36,982 nt of DNA from NCBI GenBank assembly GCA_036382395.1, contig DASVHW010000097.1, forward strand, positions 1-36,982. The letters are read 5' to 3'. Origin of the DNA: Candidatus Binatia bacterium. Lineage in GTDB: Bacteria; Desulfobacterota; Binatia; HRBIN30. A program made the position numbers and the translations under genes. The notes under the pieces are model-generated. The model was not told the DNA's origin and ran no database searches. It was given only the letters and a program-made list of their open reading frames with translations. Shown here one piece after another: positions 29,500-36,982 of the stretch; position 1 is the stretch's first letter; every line of letters begins with the position of its first letter.

Positions 29500-32364
29500 T
29501 TACGCCGCGACCACCTCCACGCGCGTATCGCGATCGTTCTGACTCGGTTGCAAACAGATCTGAATCGGACGCAGGTGACCTTCACCACCGGCGAGTTCGA
29601 CCGGATTCAGCGGGCTGGGAATGAGGTTCTGGAACCCCTTGCCATCCCGAAACTGGTAGTTCTCCCAAGCGTGGTAGATGATCACCTGGCCGGGGCGAAC
29701 CGAAGGCGAGATCTTCGCCTGAATGCGGAAGCTGTCGATGTCGTTCCGCACCACGACCAGACCGCCGTCTTCGATGTTGCGGGCCGCGGCGTCGGCAACG
29801 CTCATGTACATAACCGGCTCGCCACGCTGCAACCGCAGCATGCGGGCGTCGTCACGCCAAGCGGAGTGGATCGACCAACGGGTGTGGCCGCCGCTGAGGG
29901 TCAGCGGATAGTCGCCTCCGGCCATCGGGGGATCCTTGTGGACCGGCAGCGTCTCACCGAGCTCGAGGTAGAACGGGTGGTCGATGTAGAACTGGATACG
30001 CCGGGTCAGCGTCGGATACGGCATCTTCTTCTCGACATGGTGCGTAAACGGGCTGACGGTATCGTTGGGCGTGATGTCGCACGCGTTGCCGATCGACACA
30101 CCGCTGTTACCGGTGCCGGTGAAGCGCGCGTAACCTTTCTTCTTGAGTTGTTCCCACTCCACACCGGTGAGGTTGCTGGCCATCTGGACCAGATCCGCAG
30201 CCACCTTCTCCTCGTCCTGCTCGGTGTAGGAGCCGTTCATCGTAAAGTCATCGTAGACACTGTCCAGTTGCCGCTCGTTGCCGTGGCGGTCCTTGAACTT
30301 CGAAATGTTTCGGGCCTTTGCCCGGGTCTGGACGGCTTTAGCCAGCAAAGCGCAGATTTCCCAGTCCGGCTTCGCCTCCTGAAAGCTCGTCACCTTCGAC
30401 CCGGCGTGAATGTACGGCATCAAGGGCGTGCCCCATTTGTGCTCGTACTTTTCGTACCACCCGCCGGCCGGGAGCACGTAGTCGGAATACAGGGCACTCG
30501 ATGTCATGCGCCAGTCAATAGTAACGAAAGATTTCAGCTTTGGGAAAAGGTTTTTTAGCACATATGGATACCCACGCAAGCGGCGTAAAATGTTGCTCCC
30601 GTACTCGAAGATGATCCGCGGGGGGCTGCCGGGCTTGGGCCAGACGTACTGGTATCCCTTGTCGAGCGACTCTTTCATGTACTCGGCCACCGGCCGTTTC
30701 AAGTGCGGGTCCCATTCCTTCGAGCGGCCGCTGACCTCGAGCAGCCCGCCGTGGATGTTCCAGAACATCACACCGGAGACCATCCCGCCTTCGCGGAACT
30801 GCATGGCGCCGGCCTCATAGCGAACCATTTCGTCAGTCATTCCGGGCTTCTTGAGCTGACGCAGCATCGGCCAGAACTGCACCGCCAAGCGCAACTTGCC
30901 CATCCACCCAGGCTGTTTCATGAACCCGAACATCTCGAAGCCATCCTGGGTCAGGAACGGGAAGGCGCTGTAACCGCTCCCCTTTTTGCCCATATGGCCA
31001 CAGAGCGAAAAGACCAGAATCTGCGCCCGCTCCATCAGGTTGCCGTGATAGAACTTGGCGAAGTTGCTCGACGTGACATTGGCAACGGCCTTGGCCTTGG
31101 CGATCCGGCGGGCGAGATCGCGAACCACGCTCGCCCTGATGCCGGTGATCGAGGCGGTCTGTTCCGGGCTGTAGTCGCGTTCGAGCGAGGCACGGAGCAA
31201 CGTGAACACCGGACGGACCTTGACGGTCCCGGCGAGCGCCTTGGCTTCGTAGGTGCCATCGAGGGCGGGCATGATGGTCCCGAGCCTGAGCGTATCCCGT
31301 GGCGCCTCGATGATTTGTTTGGTTTGTTGATCGTAGACGTACAGGACCTCGGCTGAACCGTCTTTCACCATGTCGCTCTGGCGCAGGAAACGTCCGGTGT
31401 CCATACGGACCAGGAACGGCATGTCGGTTTGTTCCCGCAGAAAGGCTTCGTTGTGCAGGTTTTCGCTGACGATGACTTGTGCCAGCGAGAGGGCAAAGGC
31501 GGCATCGGTGCCGGGCTTGATGGTAATCCACTGATCTGCATGAATGGCCGAGGCGTTGTAGTCCGGAGCAATGGCGATGATCTGCGCGCCCTTGTAACGT
31601 GCCTCGGTAAAGAAATGGGCGTTGGGGATCTGCGTGTAGAGCGGGTTGCATCCCCAAACCAAAATCATGTCGGAAAAGAAGTAATCGTCGAGGGAACGTT
31701 CGGCGACGATCTTTCCGAAGGTGACCGCCGCACCGGGATGGCCGTCGCCGATCTCGGTGTTCATATCGAGACCGCAGCTGTCGAGCAGGAGATTGAGCCG
31801 CATCTGGCCGGCCGAAAAGGTGCCGAACGTGTACAATGGGCCGAGCGACCAGATGATGCGATCGGTTCCCTCCTGGGTGATGGTGTCAATCATCAGGTCG
31901 GCAATTTCGTTCAGCGCTTGGTCCCAAGACAGGCGCTCCCACTTGCCCGACCCGCGCTCGCCGACGCGTTTGAGGGGATACTTGACGCGCGTCGGATCGT
32001 ACATGCGAGCGCTATAACATCCGCCCTTCTGACAGCCACGCGGGTTGAAGTCGGGCGTATCAGCACGAACGGCCGGGTAATCTGCCGCCTGCTCCTCGCG
32101 CCACACGACGCCGTCCTTGACGAAGACGTCCCAAGCACAGTGCGCCTGGTACCAGCAGTTCACGAAATGTGAACTGCGGACAACCTTGTCCCAGGTCCAT
32201 TTGTTGCGGAAAACATCTTCCCAGCCGCGGTAATTGGGCAGCTCCGGCATGGCGCTCGGCGTAGCCGCCGCCGGGCCGACTTGTGCAAAGGTGAGGCGCT
32301 CCAGAGAAAGCAAGAAGGTCGCCGCGCCTGCCGAACGCAGAAAATTACGACGTGTAAGATTCAT
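29500..32364 (-). CDS. Tat-exported type II DMSO reductase-family molybdoenzyme, catalytic subunit
   Basis: The protein has 954 residues with GGAGG before the ATG. The twin-arginine signal is RRNFLRSAGAATFLLSLERL. An N-terminal FeS-binding motif follows: H66-x3-C70-x5-C76-x34-C111. Type II enzymes usually have Hx3Cx3Cx34C, so two extra residues sit between the first two Cys. A likely Mo-ligand Asp is D207 in TEIGDGHPG. Further parts (VWGCNPLYTQIPNAHFFTEA, KPGTDAAFALSLAQ, the C-terminal molydopterin-binding part) resemble EbdA/NarG/SerA-type subunits that hydroxylate hydrocarbons or reduce oxyanions. No beta (4FeS), gamma (heme b) or chaperone gene is nearby. The C-terminal codons abut a run of nine C bases. 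Confidence 0.88.
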   Translation of the reverse strand: MNLTRRNFLRSAGAATFLLSLERLTFAQVGPAAATPSAMPELPNYRGWEDVFRNKWTWDKVVRSSHFVNCWYQAHCAWDVFVKDGVVWREEQAADYPAVRADTPDFNPRGCQKGGCYSARMYDPTRVKYPLKRVGERGSGKWERLSWDQALNEIADLMIDTITQEGTDRIIWSLGPLYTFGTFSAGQMRLNLLLDSCGLDMNTEIGDGHPGAAVTFGKIVAERSLDDYFFSDMILVWGCNPLYTQIPNAHFFTEARYKGAQIIAIAPDYNASAIHADQWITIKPGTDAAFALSLAQVIVSENLHNEAFLREQTDMPFLVRMDTGRFLRQSDMVKDGSAEVLYVYDQQTKQIIEAPRDTLRLGTIMPALDGTYEAKALAGTVKVRPVFTLLRASLERDYSPEQTASITGIRASVVRDLARRIAKAKAVANVTSSNFAKFYHGNLMERAQILVFSLCGHMGKKGSGYSAFPFLTQDGFEMFGFMKQPGWMGKLRLAVQFWPMLRQLKKPGMTDEMVRYEAGAMQFREGGMVSGVMFWNIHGGLLEVSGRSKEWDPHLKRPVAEYMKESLDKGYQYVWPKPGSPPRIIFEYGSNILRRLRGYPYVLKNLFPKLKSFVTIDWRMTSSALYSDYVLPAGGWYEKYEHKWGTPLMPYIHAGSKVTSFQEAKPDWEICALLAKAVQTRAKARNISKFKDRHGNERQLDSVYDDFTMNGSYTEQDEEKVAADLVQMASNLTGVEWEQLKKKGYARFTGTGNSGVSIGNACDITPNDTVSPFTHHVEKKMPYPTLTRRIQFYIDHPFYLELGETLPVHKDPPMAGGDYPLTLSGGHTRWSIHSAWRDDARMLRLQRGEPVMYMSVADAAARNIEDGGLVVVRNDIDSFRIQAKISPSVRPGQVIIYHAWENYQFRDGKGFQNLIPSPLNPVELAGGEGHLRPIQICLQPSQNDRDTRVEVVAA

Positions 32365-32390
32365 CCCATCCTCCGGTTTAGTCCGCGCGC

Positions 32391-32440
32391 CTCGGTAGGT
32401 AGCACGACTCCGCCGCCTTACCTACCGTTCGGTAGGGTAA
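32391..32440. promoter_or_regulatory. TetR-like operator, palindrome CTACCGTTCGGTAG plus extra half-site
   Basis: CTACCG-TT-CGGTAG at 32422-32435, extended to TTACC/GGTAA flanks, is a TetR-family style operator (ACCGxxCGGT core). A further half-site CGGTAGGTA at 32393-32401 is the inverted complement of TACCTACCG at 32419-32427. They lie 30-75 bases upstream of the molybdoenzyme ATG and could repress it. No TetR gene is in the window. Confidence 0.5.
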
Positions 32441-32479
32441 AATCGAAATGCCCGCTCGCAGCAAGAAGCATGACTTGGA

Positions 32480-35173
32480 TCACAGCGGCTTGCCGACACG
32501 CATGCGGCCGTCAACCACGATTGCGCCTTGTCCGGGTGCCAGTACCTTCACCGGGTTGAGGTCGAGCTCGCGCAGCTCGGGAACGATCTCCACCAGCGCT
32601 GAGATGCGCATGACGACCGCACTCAGCGCGGCGCGGTCTCCCGGCTGCCCTCCCCGATAACCGTCGAGCAGTTTGCTGGCGCGCAGCTTCGCGATCATCT
32701 CCGCTGCATCGACGTCGGTGACCGGGGTGAGGCGGAAGGCAACGTCGTGCAACACCTCCACCAGCACCCCGCCGAGCCCGCAGACAACGAGTGGCCCGAA
32801 GGTCGGGTCGGCGGTGACGCCGACGAGCGCTTCGATGCCGCCGCGCACTTCACGCTGCAGCAGGATGCCGTCGAGGTGCGCCCCGACGGCACGCATCCGT
32901 TCCGTCAACACATCAGCCGCTGCCTGCACCGCCTCGGCAGATTCGAGTCCTAGGATCACACCGCCCACGTCACTCTTGTGGATCAGGCCGGGCACAATCG
33001 CCTTGGCGACGAGCGGATAGCCCAAGCGCTCCGCAGTCGCTACGACCTCACTCGGTGGGGTTTGCTCGGCGGCTGCAAAGTCGATCCCGGCGGCACGCAG
33101 CACCGTGGCCAGATCCTTGGGCTGCAGCCACTGCGGGTCGCTGGCCTGATGCAGAACCCGATCGATCACGGCGCGGATCGTGCTTTGTGCGAAACGGTCC
33201 AGCGTCAGCGGCGTGCCCTGCGGGCGCTGGCGCCAGCGCCCGTAACGCTCCGCCGCCGCCAGAGCCATGGCCGCGTTTTCGGGAAAGCTGTAGGAGGGCA
33301 GATGACCACGTGAACCGCCGCTGAGCATCGGGGGAGCGCCCCTGGAGGAGATGAACACCGACAAGACCGGCTTGTGCGCGGGAATCTTGCCAGCGCCACG
33401 GGCAACGGCCTTCGCCACGTTCTCGATCTGCGTCACGTCCAGCGGGATGTAGATGACGATCACCGCATCGACGTTTGGATCGCTTCCCACCGCTGCCAGA
33501 GCGGACTCATACTGCTCCGGAGTGGCCGAGGCGATCAGGTCGATCGGATTGGCCAGTCCAGCTTGCGCGGGCAGGAATTCACGCAACGTCCGGAGCGTCT
33601 CGGCCGATAGTTCTGGGAGCTTGAGCCCCTGGGCATCGCACGCGTCGGCCAGCAAGATGCCCGGTCCGCCAGCGTTGGTGACCACCCCCACCCGTGGTCC
33701 CGCAGGGACAGGCTGTGTCGAAAGCAGCGCCGCCACATCGAAGAGTTCCTCCAGCGTGTTGGTACGGATCACGCCCGCTTGTTCAAAAAGGGCATCGACG
33801 GCAACATCCAGGCTCGCCAACGCTGCCGAGTGGCTGGAGGCCGCACGCGTGCCGGCAGCGGATCGTCCTGATTTGACGGCAATGATCGGCTTCCGGCGCG
33901 CCACCTCGGGGGCGATACGGCCAAACCGGCGCGGGTTGCCGAAGCTCTCCAGGTAGAGCACGATGACGCCGGTGCGGGGGTCGTCGGCCCAGTAGCAGAT
34001 CAGATCGTTACTCGAGACGTCGGCTTTGTTGCCGACGGACACGAAGGTCGAAATCCCCATGTTGAGGTGCTGCACATAGTCGAGGATGGCCAAGCCGAGC
34101 GCGCCGCTCTGCGACAGCATGCCGATGTTGCCTGCCGCCGGCCAAGTGGGCGCGAAGGTGGCGTTGAGCGAAACCGCCGGGTCGGTGTTCAGTACGCCCA
34201 TGCAATTCGGCCCCACCATCCGCATGCCTGAGTTGCGCACGAGCTGCATCAACCGCCTTTCGGCGGCGCGGCCCGCCTCGGACATTTCGGCGAAACCCGA
34301 CGAGATCACCACGACGCCGTGCACGCCGGCGCGAGCGCAATCCGCCACGACCTCTTCCACCGCCGCGGCCGGGACGGCGATCACGACGAGATCGACGGGA
34401 GTTCCAATGGCGCTGACGCTGGGGTAGGCGCGCAGCCCTTCGATCTCGTCGGCGTCAGGGTTGACGGGATAGATCGGGCCGGCAAATCCGCAGCGCTTGA
34501 GGTTGGCCACCAGCGTGGCACCAATGGTGCCCGGGCGCCGCGACGCGCCGGCAACCGCCACGGACCGCGGGTTCAAGAAGCTTCTGACGCTCTGCCCCGC
34601 GGCCAGCCGTTCGCGAGTGTACGTGGCCTGGAGAAACTGCTCCGTTTCTTCGGTGGCAAACGTGACATGTACCACCCCGTCCTCAATCGACCGGCGCACC
34701 ACAAAGCCGCTCTTGGCAAAAACCTGCAACATCCGGTTGTTCTCACCGAGGACATCCGCTTCGAATTCGGTGATGCCGTTGGCGCGGGCCATCGGCGCAA
34801 GATGCTCGAGCAGCAGCGTGCCGATGCCGCGGCCTTGATACTCGTCGGCAACGGCAAAGGCGACCTCGGCACGGTGGGCGGCTTCGTACCTGATGAAACG
34901 GCCGACGCCGATGATGTGCTCTTCCTCTCCTTCTCGCAGGGTCGCCACCAGCCCGACGTGGTTGACAAAGTCGGGCTCCGTGAGTCGCTTCAACTCCTCG
35001 TCCGTGAGCCGCTTCTTCGCACCGAAAAACCGAAAGTAGACGGAGCGCTGCCCCAGCCGCTGGAAATGACGCAGCAGTCGCTGCTTGTCGTCCGGCCGGA
35101 TGGCGCGAACGTGGATCGAACCGCCATCCCGCAGGATCTCGTCGGCTTCGTAGTGGTGCGGGTCGCTGGGCAC
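32480..35173 (-). CDS. GNAT acetyltransferase / ADP-forming acyl-CoA synthetase fusion
   Basis: The protein has 897 residues. An N-terminal GNAT domain (about 15-175) has the acetyl-CoA loop QGRGIGTLL (113-121). Next comes the NDP-forming acyl-CoA synthetase: a CoA-binding Rossmann domain (NPRSVAVAGASRRPGTIGAT, 201-220), a ligase domain with the phosphohistidine H448 in ASSHSAALA, and an ATP-grasp lid (about 700-897, ending ELDLNPVKVL). The enzyme makes acyl-CoA from acid, ATP and CoA, with ADP released. The GNAT domain probably acetylates lysines, as in Pat/PatZ-type regulators, but here it is N-terminal. It lies downstream of the CRTC-like gene on the same strand. Confidence 0.92.
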   Translation of the reverse strand: MPSDPHHYEADEILRDGGSIHVRAIRPDDKQRLLRHFQRLGQRSVYFRFFGAKKRLTDEELKRLTEPDFVNHVGLVATLREGEEEHIIGVGRFIRYEAAHRAEVAFAVADEYQGRGIGTLLLEHLAPMARANGITEFEADVLGENNRMLQVFAKSGFVVRRSIEDGVVHVTFATEETEQFLQATYTRERLAAGQSVRSFLNPRSVAVAGASRRPGTIGATLVANLKRCGFAGPIYPVNPDADEIEGLRAYPSVSAIGTPVDLVVIAVPAAAVEEVVADCARAGVHGVVVISSGFAEMSEAGRAAERRLMQLVRNSGMRMVGPNCMGVLNTDPAVSLNATFAPTWPAAGNIGMLSQSGALGLAILDYVQHLNMGISTFVSVGNKADVSSNDLICYWADDPRTGVIVLYLESFGNPRRFGRIAPEVARRKPIIAVKSGRSAAGTRAASSHSAALASLDVAVDALFEQAGVIRTNTLEELFDVAALLSTQPVPAGPRVGVVTNAGGPGILLADACDAQGLKLPELSAETLRTLREFLPAQAGLANPIDLIASATPEQYESALAAVGSDPNVDAVIVIYIPLDVTQIENVAKAVARGAGKIPAHKPVLSVFISSRGAPPMLSGGSRGHLPSYSFPENAAMALAAAERYGRWRQRPQGTPLTLDRFAQSTIRAVIDRVLHQASDPQWLQPKDLATVLRAAGIDFAAAEQTPPSEVVATAERLGYPLVAKAIVPGLIHKSDVGGVILGLESAEAVQAAADVLTERMRAVGAHLDGILLQREVRGGIEALVGVTADPTFGPLVVCGLGGVLVEVLHDVAFRLTPVTDVDAAEMIAKLRASKLLDGYRGGQPGDRAALSAVVMRISALVEIVPELRELDLNPVKVLAPGQGAIVVDGRMRVGKPL

Positions 35174-35254
35174 GCTGTTCCTCCGCGGCGGCAGTATACC
35201 TGAATTCGGTCCGCGCCACGCCCGGTGACCGAGGCGTGCGCGAATGTCGCCGCG

Positions 35255-36340
35255 CTACGGAGCCAAGTCCAGCAGATCCTTGAAGCCCGACGGCTGGTGC
35301 GGGCCGATGATGAGCTGCTCCAGGATGCCGATGCCGTGGCGGCTCCCCAAGGTCGCCTCGCACACGGCTTGAACATGCAGATAGAGCGGCACGGCCGGGT
35401 TGATGTCCGCCAGCGCCCACGACTCGCCGCCGACTTCGTTCTCACCAACGTACATCCCATGCCCCCACTGCGGGTGCTGGTAGCCGAGCCCGATCATGTA
35501 GAAGTTGTAGAGCGGATTGAGACTGATCAGCAGCTCCTCGCCCGAGCGGCGGCGCATGCTGATCTCGGCGCGCTTCGCATGTCGCGTGCCGGACTGCCAC
35601 TCAATCCGATAGTCGACGGCTTGCATGGTTTCGATACTGCCACCAACGGGCATGACCACGCCGGTCTCGTGCCAGCGTGTGCCATCGGCTTCTTCGTTGA
35701 CGTCGAAGTGCGTGCACAGGTCCTCGAAGTTGACCGGCGACCAGAGCCAGCAGAATTGAAAGGCGCTGGGCGGGACGCCGGTCTCGCGCTCGCCGACCGG
35801 CCGGATGCCCCAGGAGCGATCACGCGAGCCCCAGAAGCGATCGGGCGTGATGCGGATCTTCTCTCCCGCCACCGTCAGCGTGCCTTCGACGCTGACGTGC
35901 TGCGTGAGACGCGTGTAGTCCATGAACACCCGCCCGTCGATCCGACGGAAGAATCGCGGCTCCTCCAGCGGCAGCGCCCGAGCGGTGAAGGTGAGATCGC
36001 AGCTGATCTCGTAGGCGTTCGGTTGCACCACCAGGCGCTGCTTCTGCAGCGGCTCGATAATCTCCACCGAGATCGGGCCGACGGTGGTCACCATGCGCTC
36101 GGGATCGCTACGGCGCGAGGCGCGTACGACATACTGCCGGCCACGATGGACGACGTTGAAGCTCGCATCCATCACCTGGCGGTTGGGGTACTGTCCCATC
36201 GCGGCCGCGAAGTACACACCGCCGTCGCGCGAGTAGCCGTTGAAGAAAAAGCGATCGTAAAAATTCCGATCGCTGGTGCCGACGTACGCTATCGGATCCG
36301 CGGTCTGGTGAATCGGGTAATCATCTGCACGCGTGAACAT
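35255..36340 (-). CDS. CrtC-like DUF7064/DUF7065 protein
   Basis: The protein has 361 residues with GGGAGGAG before the ATG. It has two beta-rich halves of the hydroxyneurosporene synthase/AttH-like lipocalin fold. The second contains DRFWGSRDRSWGIRPVGE, a motif I recall from the DUF7064 family. There are no membrane segments or metal motifs. Members are common beside fatty-acid, steroid or aromatic catabolism genes in actinobacteria and in uncultured deltaproteobacterial lineages. The reaction is unknown. The next gene upstream on the strand is DUF4380-like; the downstream gene is the acyl-CoA synthetase. Confidence 0.6.
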   Translation of the reverse strand: MFTRADDYPIHQTADPIAYVGTSDRNFYDRFFFNGYSRDGGVYFAAAMGQYPNRQVMDASFNVVHRGRQYVVRASRRSDPERMVTTVGPISVEIIEPLQKQRLVVQPNAYEISCDLTFTARALPLEEPRFFRRIDGRVFMDYTRLTQHVSVEGTLTVAGEKIRITPDRFWGSRDRSWGIRPVGERETGVPPSAFQFCWLWSPVNFEDLCTHFDVNEEADGTRWHETGVVMPVGGSIETMQAVDYRIEWQSGTRHAKRAEISMRRRSGEELLISLNPLYNFYMIGLGYQHPQWGHGMYVGENEVGGESWALADINPAVPLYLHVQAVCEATLGSRHGIGILEQLIIGPHQPSGFKDLLDLAP

Positions 36341-36430
36341 ACGGTTCTCCTCCCAAGAGCTCGGAACTCAGAGCACAGAACTCAGAACATTAAAAGGCGG
36401 CAGTGCGAATTGCGAATTGAGGCTCGGCGC

Positions 36431-36982
36431 TCACGGAAACGGCGCGCGCGCTATGTAGCCCTGCAGCACCGCCAGGGCCTCGACTTCTGCGGCGGGCACG
36501 TGCGCCCCGCTGAACACCCACCAGTCTTCCGGGAAGACGATCTCCTCGCCGGGGGCGATGGTGGTGAGCGGGCCAAGGTGTTCGAGTTCGAGGATACCGT
36601 GGTTGGAGTAGACTTCGATGGTGGCGCCGTCATCGGGATACTGGCCGGCGGTGTGCGGGAAGCGCTTGAGAAAGAGCGCCCCGCCAAGCAGGTATGCTGC
36701 CCACCCTTGAGCCGAGTCGACGCCGATCTTGCTTTCGTCCTCGGCTCGGCCTGATGGCGCGGGCGGCGGCGGGCGCACTTTGCCGCTGTCGATCTGGATC
36801 AGCCGGTCGCCGAACTGATAGCGCCGATCGGCGAACTTCGCATAGCTCCAGAGAATGAGGCGGCGCGTGGCGTCGAAGGCAGTCGGCGGCCCGACATCTA
36901 GCGGCACGAAGGCGCGGCCGCCCGGTTGCATGACAGGCACACTCCACGCCGCACAGGTGAGCGGCCGGTCGGCGATGTTCGT
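36431..36982 (-). CDS. DUF4380-like protein, cut by the window end
   Basis: The reading frame is open to the last base of the window, so the real start lies outside. The visible 183 residues begin TNIADRPLTCAAWSVPVMQP and continue GGRAFVPLDVG. This is the beta-sandwich of DUF4380, distantly related to aldose epimerases; the N-D/R-P-L...W-x-V motif is the best match. It ends EALAVLQGYIARAPFP. Function is unknown. A 90-base spacer with repeated ctcag and gcgaattg words separates it from the DUF7064-like gene. Confidence 0.55.
   Translation of the reverse strand, partial: TNIADRPLTCAAWSVPVMQPGGRAFVPLDVGPPTAFDATRRLILWSYAKFADRRYQFGDRLIQIDSGKVRPPPPAPSGRAEDESKIGVDSAQGWAAYLLGGALFLKRFPHTAGQYPDDGATIEVYSNHGILELEHLGPLTTIAPGEEIVFPEDWWVFSGAHVPAAEVEALAVLQGYIARAPFP

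Noticed and set aside
29492-29500. Run of nine C bases as a phase-variation tract
   Set aside because: It lies after the stop of the molybdoenzyme and before the next start, so slippage would not change a frame. It may still be a sequencing weak point.
34319-35203. 294-residue plus-strand frame opposite the GNAT/CoA synthetase gene
   Set aside because: Antisense to a strongly supported gene, with no motif.
35225-36754. 509-residue open frame on the plus strand, opposite the DUF7064-like gene
   Set aside because: It is antisense to clear minus-strand genes, has no recognisable domain and crosses a gene boundary. Such long antisense frames are common in GC-rich DNA.

Overview
The window is GC-rich and mostly bacterial coding sequence. 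No rRNA or tRNA gene and no CRISPR array was seen. One protein carries dockerin-like Ca-binding repeats ([14 protein letters not shown] type), a long Thr/Pro linker and IPT domains. From memory, that combination is typical of uncultured Deltaproteobacteria-like or Binatota genomes. The CRTC-like DUF7064 protein and the orphan molybdoenzyme fit that reading, but the assignment is an inference.

Region 1-11.8 kb is an accessory, heavily recombined stretch. It holds a nucleotidyltransferase with a small overlapping partner, a TumA/TumE-like pair whose toxin looks truncated, an AF2212-type antitoxin/MazF pair and a lone HVO_A0114-type regulator. It also holds decayed pieces: a DUF3368/VapC-like 3' end and two fragments of a secreted-protein family. 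In the middle lies a giant mosaic secreted M23 peptidase/beta-helix/dockerin protein. Its 5' end is lost at a sharp junction (about 8027) with the 3' end of a TPR-type regulator that is itself truncated. Palindromic REP/MITE-like elements lie at 342-414, 10706-10904 and 11404-11621.

Region 11.8-19.7 kb is a + strand MoxR operon: a membrane protein, the MoxR ATPase, a DUF58 protein and two vWA membrane proteins, with overlapping starts and a good sigma70 promoter upstream.

Region 19.75-24.8 kb is a stress and regulation module. It has a USP-CBS pair, a triheme cytochrome c, a mannose-1-phosphate guanylyltransferase-like enzyme, and an NtrC-type sigma54 activator followed by a CBS protein. Good -24/-12 promoters precede the cytochrome and nucleotidyltransferase genes.

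Region 25.1-29.4 kb is the most unusual part. It is a tight minus-strand operon of a PIG-L deacetylase, a TPP-dependent E1 alpha, an E1 beta and an E2-like protein. The E2-like protein keeps its lipoyl and E1/E3-binding domains, but a left-handed beta-helix (hexapeptide) acyltransferase replaces the normal E2 catalytic domain. I infer a system that makes an acyl-lipoyl group from a 2-oxo acid and transfers it directly to a (possibly freshly deacetylated) sugar amine or hydroxyl.

Region 29.5-37 kb is on the minus strand. It carries a Tat-exported type II DMSO-reductase-family catalytic subunit with a TetR-like operator upstream, a GNAT/ADP-forming acyl-CoA synthetase fusion, a CrtC-like DUF7064 protein and a DUF4380-like gene cut by the window end.
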